Assembly (NCBI GenBank): GCA_003427395.1
Contig: BFEA01000242.1
Location: 1,205,822 to 1,232,244, forward strand
DNA from: Chara braunii
Taxonomy: Eukaryota > Streptophyta > Charophyceae > Charales > Characeae
Direction: 5' to 3'
DNA: 26,423 nucleotides
Shown here piece after piece: positions 8,595 to 16,766 of the stretch. Numbering within the stretch: position 1 is the stretch's first letter; every line of letters starts with the position of its first letter. The position numbers were made by a program, and so were the translations under genes. Under the pieces are notes generated by a model, which was not told where the DNA came from, made no database searches, and saw only the letters and a list, made by a program, of their open reading frames with translations.

Positions 8595-8683
8595 CTTTTA
8601 CTTGAAACATCATTTTTACTTTTTTATTTTTTTATATCTTTTTTACTCCGGGGAAGTGGACCCGGGCCACTCTCGTAGCCAAG

Positions 8684-11184
8684 ATAAAATCGTAATTTTT
8701 TGGATTTTTTTAATCAATTCTTTTTATTGCAAAAAATTGTCAAAATTGTTGCTTGAAAATTGCGGGAGTGGGTCCGCCTCCGCCTGCTAGTTGCCGCCAC
8801 CTTGTAAAACCCGGCATATACGGCCAGAAAAGTCAAATTATAGGGTTTTTTTAGGGTTATTTTAACAAACACCCCACACCTTTTAAGCTAGACTTGTCAC
8901 TAGTCCATAAAGTGCATACCAAACGAACCAACAACAAAAAGAAAAAGTCAAAAAATGGATCGAAGGGGTTTAAAACCGTAAGGAAAAATTATGTTTTTAT
9001 CTAGGCTATCGGTCGGGTTGACCGGGTCACCCTATTTTCCCAGGCAGCCCGACCGTGCAAGGACCACAGAAGGTCCCAACAAAAAAAAAAAAAAAAAAGA
9101 ATTTTTTTTTTTCTTGGTCCGGCTGGGCAAGACTCGGGCCACTCTAGTAGCCTAGGTTTTTATGCAAAATTTACTTTTTTATTTTTTATTTATTTTAGGA
9201 TTTGCAAATTTTACTTTTTTATTTTTTTTTTATTTTAAGATTTCAAGTATTTTTAGGGGTAGTTGAAATGGTCATCTCCAAGATCCTAATTAACACCAAA
9301 CTTGAAAACATTAAAAGACTTATTCCCAAATGACCTATTCAATGCTGGGAGGTTTAACCTCGGGCTGAAAAGAGAGGGTCCCTGTTAATTCCTTGTATGA
9401 CGCCATCGATAAAATCATTAGGCAGTGGGAGCTTTTGAAAGGGGTTTGCAACCAATGTATGACAGATAGTAATGGTTTAAACCTTTCTACTGCAAACATA
9501 GACGGGTTTGATTGTCTGGTCGAACTTATTGCTAGTCCATAGAGTGCGCACCACATATATCGAAAAAAAAAAAAAAAAAACTCAAAAAATGGATCAGATG
9601 GGCTTAAAATCGTAAGGCAAAATTATGTTTTTATGCCTTTTTTTTTTTTTTTTTTTTTTTAGGATTTTCAGGATTTTTAAGGCTGGCTGAAACAGTCATC
9701 TCCAAGATCCTAATTAGCACTAAATTTGAAAATATCAAAAGCATTGACCTCGGGCTGAAAAAAAAAGGGTCCCTGTTCATTACTTGTGTGATGTCATCGA
9801 TAAAATCAATAGGCGGCGGATAGCTTCTAAAAGGGGCTTGCAACCGATGTATGATAGGTAGTGGTGGTTTAAACCTTTTTACTACAAACATATAGACCAG
9901 AGAGGTGAGGGGCGGGCTTGCTTGTCTGCCCATCAGTATCCCTTTCCTTCTGTTTCAATATTGCACCAAAAATTTTATAAAATACATTGTCATGCAAAAA
10001 CCTGTTAGTTTTTTCGGTTCTTAGTCTGATTGACTCTCAATCTTTCCCACCTAGATATTTTATCTTGCAAACAAATAGACCAGAGAGGCGAGGGGAGGGC
10101 TTGCTTGTGTACCCATCGGCATCCCTTTCCTTTTGTTTTAATATTGCACCATCAAGTTTGAAAAATATATTGTCAAGCAAAAAACCTGTTAGTTTTTTCA
10201 GGTCCGTCAGTCTGATTGACTATCAATCTTTCTCACTTGCAGATTTTTTAAATACCGCATCTTTTCCATAATTTTTACGTGTGGTAGCGTCGTGTACCCG
10301 ATACCTTTATTTTTCCCTTAAATTTTGAAAACTCCAATGATTTGCAAATCGAATTTCATTATGGGGAATTCAAAAAATATCTCCTTTATGTCGTATATAC
10401 GTGCGTTAATTCCAAGTCCTCTTGTTTATATCTTTTCATTTATTACAACAAGGTAAGTCTTAAAATTTCCTCTGGTCGAAAGGTGAAAGTGGTTGTAATT
10501 CTTTGTTTGAACTATCAAATCCTTTCTCATAATAAACATGTTTTGTATGTTTCCTTTATTGTCTCACCTCCTAGTTTTTCTAAACTCTTTTTTGTACTCC
10601 TCCCTCAAAAGTTTTTTTTTTTTTTTTTTTAATACCCACGTCGTCATGCTAGGAGAGGTGATAAGGGTATCCCCGCCTAGCGGGCCATGTGGTTGCAAGT
10701 GATCATTCCGTGGTTTTCAATTTTTTGGAAATTTGGGTTCTCATTGAAAGGCTTCAGCATCAAAACAACATATACTGATCAATGTTGCCCCTGAGTTTAT
10801 GTTTAGTGCCGATAGTGTAAGGATAGAAAAGGCACCTCTCACCTTTTGCACATACTCACAGGTGATGACCCCATCTGCTGGCATTGTTGGCTGGATTGTT
10901 TTGAGTTTCATTCATGATATTCTTAACCCGTTTGTAACCCTTGCCTTTCGCAATTTATTTAGCACATTCTTGCAAGCAACATTTATAACATTCAAAATTT
11001 TCATTCTTCTTGGGTGCGGTACATTTCGTGAATTGTAAAGGAAGGAATTGACTTTTGGGCACTCGTTTATTTTGACCCGCACATGCTCGTTCATCTTGGG
11101 AAGATCAAACCGATGGCATCCACATTTATGGTTTGTTCAAAAGTGGTTGCCTTATGATTATGTAGAAGATCTATGAACATCTTC
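8684..11184. repeat. segmental duplication, copy B (~2.5 kb)
   Basis: Second copy of the 5480-7897 segment in the same orientation, so the two form a tandem array. Both start right after a CTAGG-family element. B keeps sequence missing from A next to the 9001-9155 insertion, and continues beyond the point where A ends (AACATCTTC then ACTTTAGTCG…). Sub-repeats around TATAGACCA (about 9894, 10074) and GTCTGATTGACT (10024, 10210) are present as in A. The 11304-11880 continuation has no counterpart in this window. Confidence 0.85.
9001..9155 (+). mobile_element. CTAGG-family MITE with perfect target duplication (155 bp)
   Basis: Starts CTAGGCTATCGG, ends CTAGTAGCCTAG, and is flanked on both sides by GTTTTTAT (8993-9000 and 9156-9163). 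Internal landmarks are GCCCGACCGTGCAAGGACC and CGGGCCACTCTAG around an A-run/T-run core. A paralogous sequence at about 9626-9640 (AATTATGTTTTTATGCC) shows the site without an element. The 5797-5975 copy is the orthologous insertion in segment A. The duplication GTTTTTAT fits the hAT preference nTnnnnAn. Confidence 0.9.
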
Positions 11185-11400
11185 ACTTTAGTCGAAAAGA
11201 TTTGCAGTTTTTTTTGCACCAGGTTTGCAAACTTCGGTGGGTCAATAGTGTTTCCCAACCGTCCACATATCTCCTTCCATAGACAACTTTTATCCACGGT
11301 CATACAACATGGTAATTATATTACATTTTTTTGAATTCGGTTAAACCCAAGCCTCTTCTTAAACTCGGGAGAGATAAGACTACGAATGATTTGTTCACCT
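10815..11400 (-). pseudogene. coding relic of an unrecognised (probably transposon) protein, copy B
   Basis: Minus-strand frames 11303-11091 and 11094-10912 join across a 4-bp deletion relative to copy A. The first reads SCLWKEICGRLGNTIDPPKF, FANLVQKKLQIF and HNHKATTFEQT; the second reads MNEHVRVKINECPK, SRNVPHPRRM and NVACKNVLNKLRK. Further upstream the frame suggests SPEFKKRLGFNRIQK with a stop following. Beyond the point where copy A has a stop, B reads on as ERCLFYPYTIGTKHKL. The CxC-containing block is shared with copy A. No catalytic motif is visible, so the family is unknown. It is broken by frameshifts and is not functional. Confidence 0.4.
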
Positions 11401-11882
11401 CATTTATTAATTACACTTTTTAAACCTTTTAGCATTCCAAGCAGATTTGTTATTTATCTCGGAGTGTACCGCTTCTTTTTTAGGGGCATCCGAGGAGCGT
11501 GGTTAGTTCGTTTTTTTTCTTGTCAGATTCAAATTCGAGAGGGAGTTAACGGGTCTACAATTTTCAGACAACTTCGTATGTCATTTATAAAAAACAACAA
11601 GGACAATTTTAACCAAACTTGTTACCAATGCATAAAGTGGATATCATACCAACTACTTAAAAACAAAAACGTATAAAATAAAAAGGCAAAAATGCACTTT
11701 CATAAAATTTCGTCAACATTGCAATTTTGGAAAACTTTAGAAAATTTAGAAATCTTATCATAGGAAATTCCAATAGCCCTAATGATACCAAATTTGGCAC
11801 ATAACAACCATAAACAAAAACAAAAACAAAAACAGGCAAAAAATAAAATTTAATTAAATTTTATATAATTTAATCTTCAAAC
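11304..11882. other. AT-rich stretch, nothing recognised apart from an A-rich simple run
   Basis: Continuation of the duplicated segment's right flank with an (ACAAAA)n-like run at about 11808-11834. No RNA gene or transposon terminus is seen until the MITE at 11883. Confidence 0.5.
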
Positions 11883-12172
11883 CTAGGCTACCAACTGGAC
11901 CTTCGGGGTCACCCTATTTTTCCAGGCGGCTCGGCAGTGCAAGAACCAGGGAAGGTCCCAAAAAAAAAAAAAAAAAAAAACAGTCAAAAAAATCCAAAAA
12001 ATAACTATGTTATGCATAAAAATAAACTGAACATTTGTTGCCTAAGGGTCACATTGAAATTATTTACCAAATTTAAAATAAAAATTTTAATTAAAAATAA
12101 TTTTATTTTTTTATCTTTTTATTTCTTTTTGGCCTAGCAGGGCAAGTGGACCCAGCCACTTTGGTAGCCTAG
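11883..12172 (+). mobile_element. CTAGG-family MITE (290 bp)
   Basis: Begins CTAGGCTACCAACTGG and ends TTGGTAGCCTAG. It is flanked by CTTCAAAC (11875-11882) and CTTTAAAC (12173-12180), a 7/8 target duplication matching the hAT pattern nTnnnnAn. The core is the same as copy 1 (…GTTATGCATAAAAATAAACTG…, …ACCAAATTTAAAATAAAA…). It is non-coding. Confidence 0.9.
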
Positions 12173-12180
12173 CTTTAAAC

Positions 12181-12398
12181 CTTAATTTCGGTTTTTGACC
12201 CGTTAGTCAAAAGTTGAAAGTGAGAGTCCCTGTTAATTATTTGTGTCAACTTCTCTTTTAACAAAACAAGTGAGATCTCAGTCCCAGTCTGCTTCTAACC
12301 CTCACCAAACCAACAAATCTGGACTGCGATGTGACTGAGATAGCATTGAATTTTTGTGTCATTATTTGTGTTTTTTTTTTTTTTTTTTGAAGTTTTAC
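12181..12398. repeat. fragment related to the duplicated segment
   Basis: GAGAGTCCCTGTTAATTATTTGTGT at about 12221-12245 resembles the GAGGGTCC…TTAATTACTTGTGT phrase found at about 6474 and 9375, and TTTTACGTGTAG at about 12393 recurs at about 6987. This looks like a diverged, rearranged piece of the same repeat. A long T-run (12371-12388) is included. Confidence 0.45.
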
Positions 12399-12682
12399 GT
12401 GTAGAAGCTAGGTTTCCAGTTGTCCGATGCCCGGACGTCCTGGCCGGACATCCTGCGTGGAGTTGTTCAGGATCCTGGACAACCCATTTTTTAAAAAAAA
12501 TTGAAAAGCAAAAAAAAAAAAAAAAGAAGGGGGGGTTGCGTTCTACTAGGGACCCCCCCCAAAAAAAATTGAGGCCATTCGGAGCAAAAAAAAAAAATTG
12601 ATGATGTCGGGGGTGGGGAAGGGGGTGAAAAATTGGAAAGTGTTGTTGAAGGACTGTTGTTGCAGCTGCTGCATGTGATTAC

Positions 12683-12836
12683 ACACACGCACACACACAC
12701 TCTCGCACAAACTATCTAGTATCTACACACACACACACTATCTATCTACACACACACCACACACATACTCTGCAGTGTACACACACACATACAGTCTACT
12801 TTCCATACACACATGTACATACACAGACGCACACAT
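12683..12836. repeat. interrupted (CA)n microsatellite
   Basis: Repeated ACACACAC runs broken by CTATCTA, TCTGCAG and ACATACA strings over about 150 bp, lying inside the 12407-13563 element. Confidence 0.85.
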
Positions 12837-12910
12837 TGGTCAAGTCCGCCCACCTTTTTTTTTTTCCCTCCAATAAATCAATTAATCAATCAGTCGATCA
12901 ATCAATCAAT

Positions 12911-12996
12911 CAATCAATCAACATTCGATCCAATCAACGGATTGGATTTTCAAGATTCAATCCAATCCATTGATTGAATCGAATGTTGATTGATTG
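12911..12996. repeat. 86-bp near-perfect palindrome preceded by (AATC)n
   Basis: The left arm (12911-12948) begins CAATCAATCAACATTCGAT and ends GGATTGGATT. The right arm mirrors it to GAATGTTGATTGATTG at 12996, with about two mismatches in 38 and a loop of about 6 bases. An (AATC)n run at about 12875-12920 continues into the arm. It lies within the hAT-like element and would extrude as a strong hairpin. Confidence 0.85.
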
Positions 12997-13610
12997 TGGA
13001 AAAAAAAAAAACGAGGAGGGGAGTATACACGACGACGTAAAGGACGATGACGAGAAGGTGATGTGGGGACTTGGGCGGGTAGGGATGGCGATACCGCCGC
13101 AGACGGGATGAGGAAAGGGAGGAGGAGGAGGAGGAAGGAGGAGGGTATGCACCTGCAACGGGGTTGGAGCACGTGGTGAGTCGTGGCCATTAGCGCGCGA
13201 TTTCGACATCGCCCAACTGCCACGACGTGTCGAAGTCACTCGCTGACAGACGAAGGTCCGACGCTGATTTCGAATTTAAATTTGGCCCGATTTGGGCCGT
13301 AGATATTTTAGACCTGACTGCCCAGACCGAGCATTTTTCAGTCTCGTTTTCGGAGACCCTACCGGCCTCACTAAAATCGGCCAGATGGAGAGGGGGTACT
13401 ACAAACCGCAAAAACCATCACCGAAGAGCCGAAAATCCCGCCGGACCCACAAACAATTTGTTCATCACCCCGGACATTGGGCCTCGCTCGGACAACCAGG
13501 GGAGTTGTCCGATCGGACAACCCGGGATAGAAAAGAGTCTCGGACGTCCGGATTGGTAACCTGGTGTAGAAACAAATTCTTCGCCGAATTGTTGGACACA
13601 AAGAGGAGGC

Positions 13611-13919
13611 CAAAACCGTGTAACGGTTAAGGCTGCCTTAGGCAATGCAGCGACGGAGAGTTTCGTCTACTTTGCGAGCAAAAAGGACGGGTGTACACCA
13701 AGGGGAGTTACTCCGTTTAATGAAACCCGGTCGAAGGATCTCCTCAAGATGACGCTTGAGTTCTGTCGCCTTTGGAATCAAGAGTCGGTAGGGTGCCTAA
13801 TGGTGGACACGATAGTCTTGTACAAGCTGGATAGAATACTCGGCATCGTGCATCAGAGGGATCTCGGTGAATGAGAAATAAGGAGGAATGGTGTCACGGT
13901 ACTCTCGAATCAGGTAACG
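13611..13919 (-). pseudogene. Ty3/Gypsy reverse transcriptase, N-terminal fragment
   Basis: The minus-strand translation contains RYLIREYRDTIPPYFSF, then a linker, APYRL, ATELKRHLEEIL, GFIKRSNSPWCTPVLFARK, DETLRRCIA and LNRYTV in a single frame. These match the conserved start of Gypsy RT: the APYRL box, the ELK…L block, the GFI…S.SPW…PVLF box and the D.TLR.CI box. Two stops lie in frame: a TAG just before APYRL (where Q is usual) and a TAA after CIA (where Y is usual). The catalytic YxDD region is absent because the fragment ends before it. Confidence 0.9.
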
Positions 13920-14408
13920 AACGGGGGGTTCTAAGTTTGTTATGAATCATGAGAGTTTCTCAGCATCTGCGCCAGCACGAGACGTATGGGTGGATTCGCC
14001 AGTGGACGACAGAGGAATCTCGGATGTCGAAGGGGTATCCGCAGACTGAGGGGTGGATGTAGAGATGGGAACCACGAAAATGGAGGAAGGGTCATGGGGA
14101 TCGGGCTCCAAGGAGATTCGTACTGAAGAAAATCTATGACGTTTACTGAGTACAGGATGACGCCCTCGTGACGAAGAAAGTGAGCGAACATGCAAGGGGA
14201 GGTGCAGGCAATATCCAAGTGGGACCCGGAAGGACGAGGGTCCTGGGGAGGTAGGTTGGGAGGGGTGTTGCCCGTGGTGACAATGAACGAGACTCGATAG
14301 CTCTGACCACACTTCGTTTTGAGAACGAGTGTCTCGGTCGCTCATTCGGCCTCTGCGCCACGAAACTTGTGAGACAAAGGAGTGTTAAAAAAAAGTCATA
14401 CCCAGTCT

Positions 14409-14732
14409 TTAGCACGTTGAAGTATGCGGAGGAATGGTAGCGCCAAGGTGCCTGGGTACTATCCGATGGCTAGAGAGTGGGGGGAAAGTGGAGGTCAAAG
14501 ACCGTATGATCAAATAAGCGCTGCATCTTGTTATCTCCGAGGGTAATGGAGATACGAGGCGAGATCTAGAGGTAGCTAGACGAGCTTCCTCAACCACCCG
14601 AGGGTGAATGAAATCCCCCTGGGAGCCGAAGTCCCATAAAGCGCGGTACACCCTTATAGACGTCCCAAGGCAAATAGGAATAATGAAGAGGGTGCGATCA
14701 GGTTCAGAAAGCAGGGCGAAAAGACGATGCAA
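14409..14732 (-). pseudogene. Ty3/Gypsy retropepsin-like aspartic protease fragment
   Basis: Residues 30-45 of this frame read RALWDFGSQGDFIHPR, equivalent to the retropepsin signature A-L-x-D-[ST]-G-[AS]. The catalytic Asp is at codon 34 (about 14631-14633). The following Ser/Thr is replaced by Phe (DFG), which would be expected to inactivate the enzyme. The normal role is to cut the Gag-Pol polyprotein. It is in frame with the RT fragment downstream and ends at a stop after HTSTC. Confidence 0.75.
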
Positions 14733-15055
14733 AACGTTGACGTGTCTTGGAGTCGCTCATGACGAGCCTGAAGAATGCTCAAATGTAGGAGAGATGACAC
14801 AACATCATCACAAGTCGCCAGTTGAGCGTTACAGCGAGTTGTGCGGATGGCGCGACACATCGGAAGTATTGGAGGGGAAAAACTAGATGAGGCGGTCTGC
14901 AGTGGGGCAGACGGTACCTCGACAAATGGCGGGGCAGAGAGAACTGCATCTCTCCTGTCCTGAGGATCCTCTGGTGTGTTAGTCAAAGCGGCAAACCACG
15001 ACTTGATGGTCTGCAAGCTGGTTACAAGTGATTGAGATCGGCGCTGACTTTCAAT

Positions 15056-15163
15056 TGTTTCACTTTAGGCCGGCTCCTGGCATGTCCGGTCTGTTTCACT
15101 TTAGGTCGGCTCCTGGCATGTCCGGTCTGTTTCACTTTAGGTCGGCTCCTGGCATGTCCGGTC
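15056..15163 (-). repeat. 3 x 36-bp tandem repeat inside the Gypsy gag-side region
   Basis: Three head-to-tail copies of a 36-bp unit (starts 15056, 15092, 15128), nearly identical; the first has one visible difference (GGCC for GGTC). In the minus frame ending at 15022 each encodes QTGHARSRPKVK. The QTGH…R…PK arrangement recalls the second half of a CCHC zinc knuckle, but the cysteines are absent. Length is a multiple of three, so the triplication preserves the frame. Confidence 0.9.
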
Positions 15164-15424
15164 TGATTGGCATGGGCTCTGTAGGTCTCATGAAGTTTCT
15201 CCCGCTCATTAATAGGGATTCCACCACGTGGCAGGGGAGGGGTGAAACCGCATTTGCAGTAGGTAGGAAATGAGGTATCGTGGGCTCCTCCGCCTGTCAG
15301 GAGCACAAGGATGTGATTTCTTCAAAGGATCAAACTAATGGGCAGTTAGTCCCCTCACATGAGGGCAATCATTGTTGCCCATGGCCGACAAACTTACAAT
15401 TGGCTCCATCCCGTGTTCTTTTTG

Positions 15425-15535
15425 TAAATGGGATGCTGGACCCGGTTTCCAGCAGGTGCAGCTCCCCACCAGATTGGAACCATCTAATCAAGAGCGAGAC
15501 CCCACTAACCATGTATGTGGATTAGTGTGACTGTG
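15425..15535. repeat. retroelement-associated non-coding repeat (inverted relative to 20.8 and 22.6 kb)
   Basis: CTGGACCCGGTTTCCAG at about 15436-15452 matches, in reverse complement, CTGGAAACCGGGTCCAG at about 22567-22583. AGCGAGACCCCACTA…GGATTAG at about 15492-15525 matches in reverse complement 20815-20862 (CTAATCCACATA…AGTGGGATCTCGC). It lies just upstream of the Gypsy gag side on the minus strand, so it may be its leader or LTR-adjacent sequence. Confidence 0.5.
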
Positions 15536-15539
15536 TGGG

Positions 15540-15998
15540 ACGGGTGGGGGACAGGTGGGTGGCAGCGTTGTCGGGGCAAATACACTGACAAGGGTATTTG
15601 CCGGGGTTTTTTCAACGTCTCACGTTGTGTGACTCTTGCGTTGAATTGAAGGATTTGATGAGACGATGTTGCCAAAAGTTTATTTTGACATGTCCTATGA
15701 CTGACATACTAAAAGTTTTTGAACGTTAGTCCGAATGCGTGTGGCATCCACAAGTAACGAATGTGTATGGTAATGCTTCGCGTTTGTCGAAGCCGCCGGA
15801 AAATGCGGGCATAGCAACGGTAAAACTATACCTATTCTACCAAAAATAATGTCGCGCGGTTGCTAAGCCGCACGATTCAGGGCCTGAATGGGCTAAAAAG
15901 GGAGGATGCGCCGGGTATAGGGCGCGACGCAGAAGGAATGGGGAGTTTTTTTGTCGCAGAGCGTGACATCGAGCCACGGGGCTGATAGGCCAATGTCA
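15540..15998. other. unannotated stretch, no feature recognised
   Basis: Moderately GC-rich sequence with no clear coding frame, RNA gene or transposon end. It could be part of the lost 5' region of the Gypsy element but no LTR pair can be drawn. Confidence 0.45.
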
Positions 15999-15999
15999 C

Positions 16000-16130
16000 G
16001 TGGCCTGCCAACGGGGTAAGGCCTGCCAGCTAGGCCTTCAAGGCCACGGGCGGGCAGGCGCGGCCTGCCGAGCCACAGGCAGGTACGGCCTGCAAGGCCA
16101 CAGGCAGGCAGGCACGGCCTGCAAGGCCAT
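16000..16130. repeat. GC-rich minisatellite (GGCCTGC / GGCAGGC units)
   Basis: Repeats of GCACGGCCTGCAAGGCCACAG-like units (period roughly 30-40 bp), with many short GGCCTGC/GCAGGC complementary pairs. The last two units (about 16060-16130) are the most alike. Confidence 0.8.
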
Positions 16131-16200
16131 GATATGGGGGATAGGGACAGGGATGAAGCTCTTCATATAGAAGAGTTGCTCCTATCATTGTCGAGATAGG

Positions 16201-16268
16201 AGCTAGCCCAGTAGGTTATAGTGCCCGACTACTACCCAACGGATACCAGGATCGAATCCGTGAGAATG
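16201..16268 (+). pseudogene. tRNA-like sequence (A and B boxes at tRNA spacing)
   Basis: TAGCCCAGTAGGTTATAG at 16204 fits a pol III A box/D-arm, and GGATCGAATCC at 16249 fits a B box/T-loop. Their separation of 45 bp is that of an intronless tRNA. A loop CTACTAC sits at the expected anticodon position, but the anticodon, T-arm and acceptor stems are too mismatched for a working tRNA. It is probably a tRNA pseudogene or tRNA-derived SINE head. A U6-like sequence follows about 12 bp downstream on the same strand. Confidence 0.5.
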
Positions 16269-16279
16269 TAACTAACGAG

Positions 16280-16363
16280 CACGGCCGATTTCGGAATCCG
16301 CAGCGCCGAAGTGTGCATGGCCCCTGCGATTTCAAGGATGACACACATAAATCGAGAGATGGT
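16280..16363 (+). pseudogene. U6 snRNA pseudogene (well-kept 3' half)
   Basis: The 3' half GCATGGCCCCTGCG, then AAGGATGACACACATAAATC and GAGAGATGGTCC, matches plant U6 with few changes plus a short insertion (ATTT) after CTGCG. The 5' half is much more diverged but alignable (CCGAT…GGAA…GAAG). The 3' end runs into nine A then TTTC rather than the T-run of a live gene. The plant-specific U6 3' sequence is the main reason for placing the window in the green lineage. Confidence 0.75.
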
Positions 16364-16382
16364 CCAAAAAAAAATTTCTTTC

Positions 16383-16445
16383 GCACAAGGCAGGGCTCGA
16401 ACTCGAGCCTGCGTTTTGGAGGACGTGGCTGAAAAGCCACGTGAA
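16383..16445 (-). other. tRNA-like remnant on the minus strand
   Basis: On the minus strand, GTGGCTTTTCAGCCAC forms a hairpin at the place of an anticodon arm. It is followed, after a short variable stretch, by GCAGG…GTTCGAGCCCTGC, a T-arm-like sequence carrying an extra CTCGA. B-box-like GTTCGAGCCC is present; a D-arm is not evident. It is either a decayed tRNA or a SINE fragment. Confidence 0.3.
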
Positions 16446-16587
16446 TTTGAACGTTGGCACATTCGGGCACAAGTTTTGGGACCTTGTACTTCAGTTACGA
16501 GGGACTCTCTGCATGCGCTTTGGGTGGTTCCCCCTTCGCAGCGGACAACCTCGATCGTTGAGAGAGAAAGAGGGGTCAAGGGGCCGT

Positions 16588-16627
16588 GCGCCTGTATCGG
16601 GCGCTTATGCGGCCCAGATACGGGCGC
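16588..16627. repeat. GC-rich inverted repeat
   Basis: GCGCCTGTATCGGGC and GCCCAGATACGGGCGC pair around GCTTATGCG with one bulge. First of a series of hairpins that continues to 17220. Confidence 0.75.
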
Positions 16628-16766
16628 AGGCTGGGGGAAACAAACTCCTGTTGAGCTTGACTCTAGTTCAGGTCTGCGCAGTGACTGTGGGGCTGGCCGT
16701 TTGGGCTACCTACGCAGAGAAACGAAGGGGAAGGTAGGAAAGAAAGAGAAGAAAAAAAAAAAACGG

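Larger units (their letters stand above)
7916..8683 (+). mobile_element. CTAGG-family element, outermost of three nested insertions (left end missing)
   Basis: The internal sequence at about 7945-8039 (…GTTATA…TTGAATAACTTTTGCC…) and the right part at 8595-8683 (ending TCTCGTAGCCAAG, a mutated CTGGTAGCCTAG) together match copy 1 at 5200-5479. The host flank after 8683 likewise matches the flank after 5479. The left TIR and subterminal region are missing, replaced by an A-run after CATCTTCGGGGCTCTGA. A second member of the family (8040-8594) splits this element. Confidence 0.75.
12407..13563. mobile_element. hAT-like non-autonomous element, 1.16 kb, TSD GTGTAGAA
   Basis: The 8-mer GTGTAGAA occurs at 12399-12406 and 13564-13571. 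The ends just inside are related in inverted orientation: TAGGTTTCCAG on the left, TTGGTAACCT on the right. Both sides carry subterminal CCGGACGTCC (about 12431 left; GGACGTCCGG at 13542-13551 right) and GTTGTCCGA-type strings. The interior contains (CA)n microsatellite, a perfect-looking 85-bp palindrome and A/G-rich runs, but no transposase. The duplication fits nTnnnnAn. It is a distinct family from the CTAGG elements. Confidence 0.7.
13572..15310 (-). pseudogene. decayed Ty3/Gypsy retrotransposon (gag side, protease, start of RT)
   Basis: On the minus strand, in order: a gag-side region with a triplicated 12-residue motif (15056-15163), an aspartic protease (about 14732-14409), a linker, and the N-terminal part of reverse transcriptase (13919-13611). 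Protease and RT share one reading frame, interrupted by several stops. This matches the gag-PR-RT order of Ty3/Gypsy polyproteins. RNase H, integrase and both LTRs are missing; the relic ends at the GTGTAGAA next to the 12407-13563 element. It is inactive. The short plus-strand frames here are shadows. Confidence 0.85.

Noticed and set aside
13227-13645. Plus- and minus-strand frames of 75-112 codons
   Set aside because: They cross the right terminus and target duplication of the 12407-13563 element, so they cannot be single genes.
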